This document shows positions 41,626 through 54,270 of a stretch of 64,000 nucleotides of DNA, in pieces. Origin of the DNA: Diogma glabrata (Eukaryota; Arthropoda; Insecta; Diptera; Cylindrotomidae); assembly GCA_963693315.1 (NCBI GenBank), contig OY856188.1:195186322-195250321 (forward strand), given 5' to 3'. The position numbers were made by a program, and so were the translations under genes. The first letter of the stretch is position 1, and each line of letters starts with the position of its first letter. The notes beneath the pieces were generated by a model, which did not search any database, was not told the origin of the DNA, and worked only from the letters and a program-made list of their open reading frames with translations.

Positions 41626-42834
41626 AAGCGAAGAATAAATGTCTTACTGAAACATAGAAGAATTGATTTAATTTGGATACTTCTCTGTGCCAAATGTTGT
41701 TATCTGAGACATTTGTTGTGAAAAAGTTTAACGAACGAAATGAGCCAAAACTCCAAACCAAACCAAAACTCGTTCTGGTATATAACTCATGTTTATTACA
41801 AATCACTCCCTTCAAAACACCTTGTTTTCTATGTTCATGAAAGCAGAGAAAAAGAAAAGGGACTGATATGCTATAAGACTATATTAAAAACTTTAAGTAC
41901 ACAGATTGTCAAAACTACTGGGAAGTCTCTAATGAAGCTGATAGACTATGTTGTTTTCGTTCTAATACGGTTGCTCGAGCATCTGTGAACGGTTCAAATT
42001 CTTTCAAAATTTTTCAAAAATTGCGTTAAATACAACTAATTATCGACTATCTATATTGTTATAAAATGCCATTATTACATATAACTGACACGCAACGCAG
42101 CTATTATTTGCATTCAATTACAACATTTTAATAATTAACTGAAATAAATTTCACCGAAAGCAAATTCAAAACAAAATAACTTTTGTGAACATAATATAAT
42201 ATAATATAATTAAATGTAAAATTAAACAGTAAAAACTATGGAAATATGTGAATTACTTGCTTTTGTATAAATAAAATCTGTTTGCAAAATATTTCGCTTC
42301 TCATTTTATTTATTAGTGATTTGTTTGGATTTTAATGGATTTACAATTAAAAAATTATTTTGTAATTAATTTTAATTTAATTTGGATTTATGTTTTAATT
42401 TTTTTTTGAATATGTTATTTCACGGATTTGATACTGTGTGACAGTCAAATGCTGATGCGGAAGAAAAGCTGATGGAAACTTAAAACGACAAATTTTGGCT
42501 TGTTGCTCTGCCAAAACGCAAAGGCTGAAAATTCAACAGTATATCGTTAACAGAGATTTGTTAGTTATTGCTCTTGTGGAACACGAAAAAGTATTTTGGT
42601 AAAATAGATTACGAATTTACGACCCATCAATCGAAACCTATCAGTAATTGATTCTATGCTGCAGTCGAGTAAAGTTCATTAGTAAAATTGGAATTTTTAT
42701 CAGATTAATAGAATCGCACAGGTGAAACTGGTTTAGTATGTACTACCCTTAACTTGAGAGCAGTATGCTATGAATTCTATACAAATTTTCAATACAACAG
42801 AAGCATAAAAATTGATAAAGTATTGAGCTATAAG

Positions 42835-43390
42835 TATGACAACCCTGCCCACTTCAGTCGCTTCTATTGACATACGAGTTAACTTGAGATATTACATACC
42901 AGTGGCAATAGCAGTGAGGTGGTACTGGTCAAGGTAATATGTTAGGAGTGCTGGGGGATGAATTTTTTTCAGTCGACGGTACCATTATCTTAGTTATGGA
43001 GCATTCTTTCATGATACTACGCTATTGCTTACTTGAAGAAACGAGCGTCTATATAACTTTATATGTGGGCTTTAATTAATAAGAAAGACAGTGCGTCACA
43101 TGATCAAGGAATATGCCACTAGTTGGATTATTGGCAATTACATTTTAGTTTTGTTCCTGCAAATTTTTAAAACAATACATTTCTTAAAACTTTTGTTGAC
43201 TCTATATTATCATGCAATATTGGCCTTAAAATAGCCTATGTCATATTTTGGTATGTGATATAATTTTTGGTTTAGTTATCCATTCTTACAGAAACAAAAT
43301 GCGTAAATCACCACTTTAGAACACATGTTGTTGTGGGACCTTAGGTCTTTAAAGGTTTATGTGTAGTTGTGACACACAATGTAATTCTTT
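42835..43390 (-). repeat. Family R repeat, inverted near-complete copy
   Basis: Reverse complement of 20990-21590: it begins 'agtatgacaaccctgcccac', passes 'acataccagtggcaatagca' and 'ggccttaaaatagcctatgt', and ends 'acatgttgttgtgggacctt' and 'gtttatgtgtagttgtgaca'. No coding potential. Confidence 0.75.
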
Positions 43391-43688
43391 GCCTACCACC
43401 ACACATTTTAATTAAAAACAAACAAAAAAGATTAAAGTTAAAACAAATAATATAATAGTATATGTATTTTCCTACAAGAGTTGAAAACATTGTTTTTTTC
43501 GTGAGAAAACATTTGTTCACGAGACGCGCTAGGTTACGTTGTTTAAAATACATTGTAAAATTATATGAAAAACCATAGCAACTATAATTTGTTATTTTTT
43601 TACACTAGTGAGTTTACTTTTCGCATAGAAAAATTAAATTTTATTGCAAATATAATGTTGTTCGAAAAGTAAGTTCGTTTTTTTTTCC

Positions 43689-44004
43689 TAAAGAGGACTT
43701 AGGCTGCTTTCCAAACGACGATTTGTGGAACGTAACTTATTCTAAACTTATTCGAATAAGTATGCTGGCGAGGTGACTTATTTTGTATCTCTTTTTCCAT
43801 AAAAATCTAATCTGATATGTCAAATATACTTTTTATTTAATTTAGTTAATATCTCTCACTAAATTGATCAAACGTTTTTATAAATCAGATTTAAACTGAC
43901 ATAATTATAGATGTTACTGTCTTGAATGATTTTTTTGACATTTTTAATATGGCGGCAAATAAGTAATAAGTATTAAATAAGTCATTGTTTTTCAAAGCAC
44001 CCTT
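43689..44004. mobile_element. Possible ~315-bp MITE
   Basis: Left end 'taggctgctttccaaacgac' and right end 'gtttttcaaagcaccctta' are imperfect inverted copies. The interior carries 'aacttattctaaacttattc' and its inverted relatives 'aaataagtaataagtatt'. No flanking duplication was confirmed. Confidence 0.4.
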
Positions 44005-44009
44005 ATATA

Positions 44010-45405
44010 TAACCAAATCTTTGGTGATTCTGATGCTTTAAGCTCTTATAGACCAATTTGTCTTTTACTATGCTTTAGTAAACTTTTAGGAAAGATGATT
44101 AAATTTAGACTGGAAAGTTTTTTGGAAGTACAAAAAGTTTTCCCAGAATATATGTATGACTTCCGAAGTGGAAGAAGCTCTACAGACGTTTAGTGACTTC
44201 ACTTGATAAGTAAAGGATATCTATATCTAGCCCATAAGACAGCACTGATCACTGGGTTTTTGGATATTTCATCTGCTTTTGATAATGCACTTATAAATAT
44301 AATATGTAAAAAATTGGAAAGGCTGCAATTTCCACAGAAATGCATCAAAATTAATTACAAACTTTTACAGTTCAGAGAACTTGTATTTCATACTAAGACA
44401 GAGACTTTTAAGAGATCATCATACACCGGTATTGTACAAGGATCTGCTTTAAGTCCAATCATCTTTAATGTTTAAATGGCAGATATTGATAAATACATTG
44501 ATAGAGGTATTACACCTCTTTTAATACATGCAGATGATATTACTATATATACAATAGCTAAAACAACAGAAATAGCAAAACAATCACTTCAACAGGGAAT
44601 ATCTGGCATCAATAAATGGAGTTGCGAAAATGGATTTGGAAAATGGATCTCTCCATCAAAATCTTGCATACTACCAATATCACATAGTCAAGCAACTCCT
44701 AATATTCAGATCTTTATAAATTATTCAATCTTACGTGTGGTGGAGAGCGTCAAGTATTTAGGGGTCAATATTACGCGGAAACTCAATTGGGAGTTGCATA
44801 TTTAAAGTATTTTAAAAAGAATACAATCATTGATGAAACTTCTTAAAACCATTAGCAGTACTAAATGGGGAAATGGTAGTAGTAGCTTAGAAATACAATT
44901 TATAAATGTTTAGTTAGATCTATAATCGAATATTTCCTACCGGCCATTTCACAAGCTCCTAAAACTCATGTGATTAATGTGGCAAGAATTCAATGAAAAT
45001 CACTTAGAGTGTGCTTGGGATGCATGAAATCTGTTCCTACTAATACTACTAATACTCTAGTAGTTCTAGGCAACATTCCACCGTTAGAATTAAGGCTAGT
45101 CTTTCTGCAACAAAAATTATTATTCCCGCATTTACAGCGACATAGCAAATTAGCAGATGTAATTAAAATCAGTGCTGTAAACATTTTTTATTTTAAGAGC
45201 TTATAACTAATTTGATATCCAGTTTTACTATCTAGCAAATTATTTTTAAATTGATATTGACGCTGTAAACACCATTGAAAATAAAAATCTTTGATTTCTA
45301 CACCGTTTCCTGTTCCCAAAAATTTTAAATTATCAAATTTCCTTTCTCCGTCAAATATTTTTCAACAATCAGAGAAAGAATTTGAGGAATGGTCTAGTTA
45401 TCATA
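44010..45405 (+). pseudogene. RNase H-bearing LINE: reverse transcriptase part
   Basis: Plus strand: 'ALSSYRPICLLLCFSKLLGK' (about 44035), 'DFRSGRSSTDV', 'FLDISSAFDNALI' (first catalytic Asp, about 44265), 'GIVQGSALSPIIFNV' (about 44430-44475), a stop, then 'LLIHADDITIY' (A-D-D box, about 44525) and 'VVESVKYLGVNITRKLNW' (about 44740). A degraded thumb region runs to 45400, where the first A+T-rich element of family F is inserted. The same protein resumes at 56.6 kb. Confidence 0.82.
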
Positions 45406-46850
45406 TTACTTCGGTCTGAAAGACCTAAGTATTACATTCATGAGCTAAAAGTGAAATTCTTACCCCTACTTTTTTTGGCATTTCTCGACGTTTTAGCACC
45501 TACTGATTCTAAAAAACCGAAAAAAAAATGTATGTCTGTCTGCCGTCACAACCGACGAAATCTAGAAAACGGCTGAAGGGATTTGAAAATTTTTGAATTA
45601 CAAAATAGGTACACTCAATGGTAAGAGCCGAAAGAACGATGTGTTCGATAATTGTACCGGAAGTGTGTCAAAAAAATCGCCAAGTGTGTCAAAACAAGGA
45701 AATATGCGTATTTTTTGCTTAAAAAACGTTCATTTTAAGTGATAATGAGTAGGAACAAAGAATCTGGAGAAATCTGGATGGTCGGAATTGGTATGTGAGA
45801 TCAAAAACTAGATTATTGCATTATAAGTTTGTCAAAAAAATAATGTCAAGTGTGTCAAAAGAATGATTTTCATTTATTTTTTTAGAAAAAAATAAAATTA
45901 GTTATTTGTATGATATGAAATGTTTAATCAACATGAAATTATTATAATTGAGAATTTTATTGCAAGTTTATCAAAAAAATATTGTTATGTGTGTCAAAAA
46001 AATGATTTCATTTTTTAGATAATTTTTTGGAAAAACAAATTTCTATTTTTGAAAAGAATTTTGAAAAATTTTAAATTTTTGATTTTTTTATAATTTTGGA
46101 AAAAGTTTCAATTTTTGATATTGTTAAAATTTTTGCAATATTTTTAGAATTTTGGAAAAGGTTTGAATTTTTAAGAATTTTTGGAATATTATTAGAATTT
46201 AGAAAAAAAATAGAATTTTTGAATTTTATGTATATTTTTAGAATTTTGAAAAAAGTTTGAATTTTTGATTTTGTAAGAATTTTTGGAATATTTTTATAGT
46301 TTTGAAAAATTTTAAATTTTTGATTTTATTATAATTTTTATAATTTTGGAAAAAGTTACAATTTTTGATTTTGTTATATTTTATGCAATATTTTTAGAGT
46401 TTTTGAAAAAAGTTTTAATCTTTGATTTTGTAATAATTTTTGAAATACTTTTAGAATTTTATTTGAAAAAAGATTGAATCTTTGATTTTATTTAATTTTT
46501 ACAATATTTTTGGAATTTCGAAAGAAATATGAATTTTTGAAATGTTTTCGCAAAAGATAAATGGAGAGGTTTTTGAGTAGTTTGCTGATTGTATAATCTT
46601 TTCACTAAATTATGTTAATTTATGATCTGTTATAATTTTCCGACAACGTATTGATGTTTCGTGTTAGTTTTGTAATACATATCTAAACAGAGATAAAAAA
46701 TACATGTACTTTGACAAAAAGTTATGTTTGATAGTCATCGCTGCTCCAAACTAAAAACAATTTCCTCATAAAAGTTTTTTGCCGAAAACTATATCAAAAT
46801 CTTTAACCCAGACCGAAGTCTTGATATCTCAGAGCTGTGTTTCCTCCATA
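45406..46850 (+). mobile_element. Family F element, copy A (1445 bp)
   Basis: Head 'TTACTTCGGTCTGAAAGACC' continues 'taagtattacattcatgagc'; the tail reads 'AACCCAGACCGAAGTCTTG' ... 'CTCCA'. The interior first has 'aagtgtgtcaaaa' repeats (45660-46010), then an A+T-rich minisatellite of about 60-70 bp built on 'gaattttg...aaaagtttcaatttttgattttgtaataatttttgcaatatttttag' (46030-46540). It is flanked by TA on both sides. Head and tail share ACTTCGGTCTG in inverted orientation. No convincing ORF. Confidence 0.75.
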
Positions 46851-47028
46851 TTTTTTCATTACTTTTTTAAAAGTTTGACAGATAGCAATTTAAACTAAAC
46901 TAAATTAAAATGTGCTTATGTCATAAAAGATTTAATTTGCAGTTTACGCTGTAAACTCATATTAAATATGACAAGATGCAAAGTAATAGATGCATATTAA
47001 TAGATGCATATTAATTAATCTACAATTT

Positions 47029-47465
47029 TCTTACGATTAATTATTGTTTGTGATGAGCATCGACCGAGAACTGGCCCAAAAAAAGCTAACGGTGAAAAAA
47101 TGTGGTTTATTATCAATATTCAAACTTTATAAATTTTTATCTCGATAACAGTAGATCTTAAGCAAAAACTATCACATATACTTTCGATTTAAAATTTTAT
47201 GTTAAATACGATGGTATTTTTCTAAATTTCAAAATTGGACGATTTTAGAAAAGTCGGCTGCCGTATTTGATCCGCCATTTTGTTTTTTAAAAATTTAACT
47301 TTAGATTCGTAATCGGCAACCCAAAAAATCTAAGAATATACTATTTTTTATCGTTTATTATCATACAGAATGAGAAAATACGCTGAAACCACATTATTTC
47401 ACCTTTAGCTTTTTTGGGCCAGTTCCTGGTCGATGCCCATCACAAAACAATAATTAATCGTAAGG
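47029..47465. mobile_element. 437-bp MITE with ~75-bp terminal inverted repeats
   Basis: Left 'cttacgattaattattgttt' and right 'aacaataattaatcgtaag' are inverted copies. Pairing extends inward through 'gatgagcatcgaccgagaac' / 'agttcctggtcgatgcccat' and 'gctaacggtgaaaaaatgtg' / 'cacattatttcacctttagc'. The middle is unique and non-coding. Confidence 0.85.
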
Positions 47466-48591
47466 AAATAAAAAGTTTAAAAAAAATTGAAAAAAAGTCG
47501 TGACATATTTCTCGAAATCTCGGTTTTAAAATTTTAACCCTTAAAATAAGAGTTTAAACTACCCCAAAACATTTTGAAAATATTTTTATCGTAATCTATG
47601 ATCAAAATTCTAACAAAATCGTGATTCGTGTTATTCCATTTTTTTTCAGTCGCACCAATTTTCCTACAAAATTCACAAGTTTGTGATTGAAGCAAAAAAT
47701 CGAATTTTGTGAGCGCCACTGACGGCCATGGTGTGAATCAAAAAATCTGAAAAAATTTGGTAATTGTTTTCTCATAAAGTACTACCTATTCCCAAATTTT
47801 GAGGAACAATTTTTTTTTTCACACTTAGTTGGCGTGAAATGCCCCATATATATAAGGATATGAGATATAACAGAATTTAGCGGCACTCTCACGGTCGCAA
47901 TTTTTGACCTAGACCAAAAAAACTTTCTGTGTATGTTGCGGCAAATAATCTCTTGAGCAAGTTTGCGAACTGGCCATATCCGGGTACCTTTTAAGTGGCT
48001 TTAACTTCCGTTTGAATCATAAAATTTAAATAAAATTTATAAATATTGAATAGTTGAACCTTTTTTTATCATTTTTGTTCGAATGATCACTTTGGCGTTT
48101 AGGGTTCCTGAAAAATCAGCTGTTTTAAAATTTAATAAACTTTGTCGTCCTTAATCTAGATGAAAATGACCAAGCACACAATTGAAAGATTTTGTACACG
48201 TAGATGCAACATAAATCTTTCCAAAATTTAAAAAAAATAGTTCAAGTCCCGAGGTTGAGACCCTGGGGCTGTTAAAACGAATACAAACGCAAACGCTAAT
48301 GATTTCATCATTTTTAAGTTTATGTTGTTAAAACTATACTTTCTATTAGATAGACTTTTTATTTATAACCTCAGAGATTTTCAGCTTTTTAACACAAGAG
48401 GATCCAATTTTATAAGGATTTTAATAACCTTCTACCAAATCCACAAAACTCCAATAAGAGTGTTGTAATGAAACTTTTGTTTCGTTTCGTCATAAAAAAT
48501 GAAATAAAAAAGATGAGGGTTAAGTTAATCTATTCTTTAATACAAATTTGGAAATTTTTTCGATATAATAATAGCCCAGTCATTTTAGCGA

Positions 48592-49309
48592 TCAACCTCG
48601 TAATGAGAGATAATAAGCTGAAATTTTGTATATACCTTCATGTTTGATGTTGGTGTTCTAAAAGTTGCCTCAAAAGTCTCATAAAATCTCGTGTCTGCGT
48701 CGTAAGTTATTCAAGGTCAAAGGTAACACAAAACATTTTTTCGCGACTATTTCGGTTTCTATTGCTCCAATGACGTTAACATGTATCATAAAAGTTGTAG
48801 AGCATAAAATTTGCAAAAATTTTAAATAAAACAATTTCTTGTGCGCTCAGCTGTTTTTGCGATAGAGGGCGGTGAAGTAGTTTTCGTTTTTTCTTGACTC
48901 TGCCGCTGCCACAGCTGTTTGGTCACAAAATAAACACAGTTTTTTTTAAATCAAACACAAAATTTTAGGCCCGTCGTTGCCGAGATCGGAATCGAGAATA
49001 AACGATAATTATTCAAAGTTCAAGGCAATATTCACGGTTGACCTTGCATTACAGTAAGTACGGCTGAGCGCTGCCTTCTATCGCAAAAACTGTTGAGGGC
49101 ATGAAAAAATGTTTCTAATAAAATTAGTCGTAAATTTTATGCTCTACAATTTATGTCATAGATGTTAACATAATTGGAGCAATAGAAACCAAGATAATCG
49201 CGAAAAACTGTTTTTTTTTACATTTGAATATCTTACGATGCAGACACGAGATTCTATTCAGCTTATTATCTCTGAAAATTCAGCTTATTATTTCTCATTC
49301 CGAGGTTGA
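48592..49309. mobile_element. 718-bp foldback element
   Basis: Left arm 'tcaacctcgtaatgagagat' pairs with 'atttctcattccgaggttga' at the right end. Pairing continues through 'attgctccaatgacgttaac' / 'gttaacataattggagcaat' and 'gctgtttttgcgatagaggg' / 'ccttctatcgcaaaaactgt'. The right end contains a short internal duplication ('cagcttattat' twice). Confidence 0.85.
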
Positions 49310-50015
49310 CCCCTTATCCATAGATAAGGGGTAAATAAAATGATGGGACTAATAAGTATATATCAGATACACCTTATTTTCAGAAAATAAATTATGAATA
49401 AAAAATTGATAGATATTATTTATAGTATTTTTGGGATTACTACTTCGGTCTGAAAGACCTAAGTATTACATTCTCGAGCCAGAAGTGAAATTCTTACCCC
49501 CACTTTTTTGGCATTTCTCGATGATTTGGGACCTACTGATTCTAAAAAAGCAAAAAAAAATGTATGTCTGTCTGCTGGCCGGCCGTCACAACCGACGAAA
49601 CCTAGAAAACGGCCGGAGGGATTTCAAAAATTTATTTTTCTAAAGTAGTTTTACTCAAAGGGAAGAGCCAAAAGGACGATGTGTTCGATAACTGTACCGG
49701 AAGTGTGTAAAAACAAGGAAATTTGCATATTTTTTGCTTAAAAAACGTTCATTTTAAGTGATTACGAATAGAAACATTGAATTTGAGGAAATCTTGATGG
49801 TAGGGATTGGTATGTGAGAGATTGTGAAAGATTTTTATTTATTTTTTACCCAATTTTTGGAAAAAATAATAGTATGTACATTATATAACAAGGTTGAGAA
49901 GTAAGCTATTATTGACCGAGAACTTTTAGAGGCGCGTAGCGCCGAGGAATATAATGTTCGAGGTCTATATTAGTCTTCTCAACCGTATATATATAGAACC
50001 GTATATATAGAATTT

Positions 50016-50330
50016 TTTAACTACTAACACAAATTATCATATTTGCTTTGATTAGATTTTGATATTAGTCATTTTCCATTTCAGTGTTTAAAAATCTTAA
50101 AATATCAAGTAGCCTGGAAGTTTAGTTTCATACAAATAAAACGAAACAAAGGAATGCAATTATTTGTTTGTGTTTTTTTGTTCATTTCAATTAAAAATAA
50201 AAGAAAATTTGTCATTATTTAACCTCGGTAATTTTTTGTTATTATTATTGACTTGGATTGAGAAAAATTACTTCTCATTGGAGCATTCGAGTAAATAATG
50301 ACGATTTCTCAAGTTAGTAGTTAAAAAAAT
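50016..50330. mobile_element. Small MITE inside copy B
   Basis: 'ttttttaactactaac' at the left and 'gttagtagttaaaaaa' at the right form 16-bp inverted ends. Just left of it, 'ggttgagaag' (about 49911) and 'cttctcaacc' (about 49973) form another inverted pair. The whole block is absent from copy A at the same place. Confidence 0.55.
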
Positions 50331-51130
50331 TAATTATTTGTATGACATGAAATTTTATTGTTATTATAGAGAATTATGGTATTATAAGTTTGTCAAAAAA
50401 ATAATGTCAAGTGTGTCAAAAAATGATTTCATTTATTTCTTTAGCCAATTTTTTGGAAAAAAAATTTAGTTGTTTTTATGACGTAAATGTAATTGAGCTT
50501 GAAATTGTACATGGAAATTTTTGAATTTGTTATAGTTTTTGAAATATTTTTAGAATATTGAAAAAAGTTTGTATTTTTGATTTTGTAATAATTTCTGCAA
50601 TATTTTTAAAATTTTGGAAAAAATTTTAATTTTTGATTTTGTTATAATTTTTGCAATATTTTTAGAATTTTGAGAAAAATGTTTCAATTTATGATTTTGT
50701 ATGAATTTTCGGAATATTTTTGGAATTTTGAAAAATTAAAAATTTTTGATTTTATTCAAATTTTTGGAATTTTGAAAAAAGTTTCAATTTTCGATTTTGT
50801 AATAATTTTAGCAATATTTTTAGAATTTTGAAAAAAGTTTGAATTTTTAAGAATTTTTGGAATATTATTGGAATTTGGAAACAGTTTAAATATTTGATGT
50901 TATTCTAATTTTTGGAATTTGGAAAAAAGTTTCAATGTTTGATTTTGTTATAATATTTAGGATTTTGAAAAAAATAGAATTTTTGAATTTTATATATATT
51001 TTTAGAACTTTGAAAAAAGTTTCAATTTTTGATTTTGTAAGAATTTTTGGAATATTTTTAGAATTTTGAAAAACTAAAACTTTTTGAATTTATTATAATT
51101 TTTGGAGTTTTGAAGAAAGTTTCAATTTTT

Positions 51131-53023
51131 AGGGTTCCGTTTTTTATACGGAACACTATTGGTGAGAGTACAACGTGTTTTTCACATTATTTCGATTATC
51201 TCGTGAACCATTAATCCGATGAACTTAAAATTTGAGGTGCTTATAAAACTAACCTATCCACACAAGATGGCGGGTTGAAAAATAAATAAAGTTGTGTTCG
51301 TTTGTTTTAAGGAGGAACGATGTAAAGCCTTTGAAAACAAACATTTTTTTAGCGAGACGAGTAGGGTATCATATGAAAGGGCTTCATTTCAGCATTATTT
51401 AAAAATATATTTTGGAATTTTTCACCGCACCATTTTTTGTATAATTTTGAAAAATGACGTTTTCGGGATGTTTTATTGCCCCGATTAACTCCGACCCTAC
51501 TTCATCGAAAATCTTGAAATATATTTGGAATGATAGAAAATTGAGTAGGTTTTTAATGAAAAATATAGAAAAGTGGCAGACACTCATAACTATATTTATT
51601 AAAGGGGTGGGAATGTTAAGGTGTAAAAACATCATTTAAAACCAGGTCATGTGGGGTTTCATTTGAAAGAGCACTTGATTTTAGAAATATTGCTGTTTTT
51701 TTTAGAATTTAGCAATGCACAGTTTTTGAATTATTATCAATAAAGTGAAACAAAAAGTTGGTTTTAGAAATATTGCCATTTTTTTTAGAATTTTGCAATG
51801 CATAGTTTTTGAATTATTATCAATAAAGTGACACAAAAAGTTGGTCCCCAAAGGGAGGGAGCCTTTGCATTTCGAGCCTAATTAACAGAAAAATTCGAAA
51901 AAATTCACAGAGACAGGAAGTTTGATAAACTCTGAACGAAAAATATAGCGAACTCTCAAATAATTATATTTTTGTGTTTTTAAGGGATTGGGGTGGGGAA
52001 GGGTGAAAAAAACTTTTTTGACCCTAGCGAGTGGGGTGTCATTTGAAAGAGCTTCGAATTTCAGAAACTTGGCAATTTTTTTTAGAATTTTGTGGTACAC
52101 AGTTTTTGAGTTATTCTAAAAAATGTGCAAATTCCAGACCGTTCCCCCCCCCTACGTTTCGACACTGATTGACAGAAAAAATTGAAAAAATTCACAGAGA
52201 CAGGAAATTTGCTATATTTTGAACGAAAATTATAGCGAACTCTCAAATAATTATATTTCTGTGTGTTTAGGGGATGGGTGTAAAGGGGGTAAAAAAAAAC
52301 TTTTTTTGACCCAAGCGAGTGGGGTATTATTTGAAAGAGCACCAAATTTCCAAAACATTGCAATTTTTTTTAGAGTTTTGCGGTGCACAGTTTCGGAGTT
52401 ATTCTAAAAAATGTGCAAATTCCAGACCGTCCCCCCCCCCTACGTTTCGACACTGAATGACAGAAAAAATTGAAAAAATTCATAGAGACAGGAAGTTTGC
52501 TATATTTTGAACGAAAATTATAGCGAACTCTCAAATAATTATATATCTGTGTGTTTAGGGGATGGGTGTAAGGGGGGTAAAAAAAAAACTTTTTTGGAAC
52601 CAAACGAGTGGGGTGTCTTTTGAAAGAACACTTAATTTAAGAAACATTGCAATATTTTTTAGAATTCTGCGATGCACAGCTTTTTAGTTATTGATGAAAA
52701 AAGTGCTATTTTAAGTGTATGTATACCACCCTATATTTAGACGCTGATTTATAGAACAAATATTCCCAATTTAGACTATTAAAATACTTTAGCTAACATA
52801 AACAGCTATGGATAAGATTTAACCTCAAGTAACATTTTTGATCAATGTAGATGTGATTGACATTTACTATTGACGTTTACGATTAAACATTTATTCTGTT
52901 ACGCGTCCATAGTCTGGCGATATAAAGACTTTACAACATAACTTTATGTCATTTATTTTTGATAATGTGTTCTTTTACATTCACGGAACCCTTGGCGAGC
53001 GAATTTTATTCGCACTTGTCCGA
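51131..53023 (+). mobile_element. Element T, copy B: 1.9 kb with five ~290-bp tandem units
   Basis: Ends AGGGTTCCGT (51131) and, near the right edge, ACGGAACCCT followed by a GCGAATTTTATTCGC hairpin and 'acttgtccgac' (53023). Units, marked by 'tttgaaagagc', start at about 51374, 51664, 52042, 52330 and 52620. The longer second interval is explained by an 83-bp internal duplication (51681 and 51764). Poly-C tracts recur within units (about 52145 and 52430). It interrupts the minisatellite of copy B, with a T5 at both edges that may be a target duplication. No ORF is conserved between units. Confidence 0.8.
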
Positions 53024-54270
53024 CTTTTTTGATTTTGTTATAATTTTTGCAATATTTTTAGAATTTTGAGAAAAAATAGAATTTTTGAATTTTGTATATA
53101 TTTTTAGAATTATGAAAAATGTTTCATATTTTGATTTTGTAAGAATTTTCGGAATATTTTTGGAATTTTGAAAAATTTAAAATTTTTGATTTTATTATAA
53201 TTTTTGGAATTTTAAAAAAAGTTTCAATTTTTGATTTTGTAATAATTTTTGCAATATTTTTAGAATTTTGAAAAAAGTTTGAATTTTTAAGAATTTTTGG
53301 AATATTATTGGAATTTGGAAAAAGTTTAATTATTTGATTTTATTCTAATTTTTGGAATATTTTTGGAATTTTGAAAAAAGTTTCAATGTTTGATTTTGTT
53401 ATAATATTTTGGATTTTGAAAAAAATAGAATTTTTGAATTTTATATATATTTTTAGAACTTTGAAAAAAGTTTCAATTTTTGATTTTGTAAGAATTTTTG
53501 GAACATTTTTAGAATTTTGAAAAACTAAAAATTTTTGATTTTATTATAATTTTTGGAATTTTGAACAAAGTTTCAATTTTTGATTTTGTTATAATTTTTG
53601 CAATATTTTTAGAATTTTGAAAAGAATAGAATTTTTGAATTTTATATTTATTTATAGAATTTTGAAAAAAGTTTCAATTTTTGATTTTGTAAGAATTTTT
53701 GGAATATTTTTAGAATTCTGAAAAATTTAAAATTTTTGATTTTATTGTGATTTTTGGAATTTTGAAAAAAGTTTGAATTTTTGATTATGTAGTAATTTTT
53801 AGAATAATTTTAGAATTTGAAAAAAGTTTGAATTTTTAAGAATTTTTGGAATATTATTTGAATTTAGAAAAAGTTTAAATATTTGACTTTATCCTAATAT
53901 TTGGAATTTTAAAAAAAGTTTCAATGTTTGATTTAGTAATAATTTTTGCAATAGTTATAGAAATATGAAAAGTTTGTATTTATAAAAATTTTTGGAATAT
54001 TATTGTGATTTTGTAATATTTTCTCGAAACGCTAAATGGAGAGGTTTTTAAGTAGTTTGCTGAGTGTATCATCTTTTCACTAAATTACGTTAATTTATGA
54101 GTCTTGATATCTCAGAGCTTGAGATTACAGCCCCTCCATATATTTTGATTTTAAATTTTATGTGGTGATGAATTTAACCAAATAAACAAAAACTGTTGCA
54201 AAATTACCTACATAGATCAAGTAGTTTCGATTAATATGTATATGTTTATTTAATTTGTAATATAAAAATA

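Larger units (their letters stand above)
40691..43688. other. Repeat-rich non-coding DNA
   Basis: Contains family R fragments at 41390-41625 and 42835-43390. A plus-strand frame at 41740-41988 (82 codons) has no recognised motif. A '(ataat)n' run lies at about 42195-42210. Nothing else identified. Confidence 0.45.
46851..49436. other. A+T-rich spacer carrying two foldbacks
   Basis: No gene. Foldbacks at 47029-47465 and 48592-49309 are listed separately. A small hairpin CCCCTTATCcataGATAAGGGG lies at about 49310-49331. Confidence 0.5.
49437..54149 (+). mobile_element. Family F element, copy B, with nested insertions
   Basis: Head 'tacttcggtctgaaagacct' at 49437, tail 'cttgatatctcagagcttga...cctcca' at about 54149. 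Relative to copy A it carries an insertion at about 49865-50330 and the 1.9-kb element T at 51131-53023. The minisatellite is longer (50510-51125 and 53031-54020). Removing the insertions leaves about 2.4 kb. Confidence 0.7.

Noticed and set aside
46030..54020. Regularly spaced A+T-rich repeats resembling a CRISPR array
   Set aside because: Units are imperfect, contiguous and without unique spacers; the setting is a eukaryotic transposon. It is a minisatellite.
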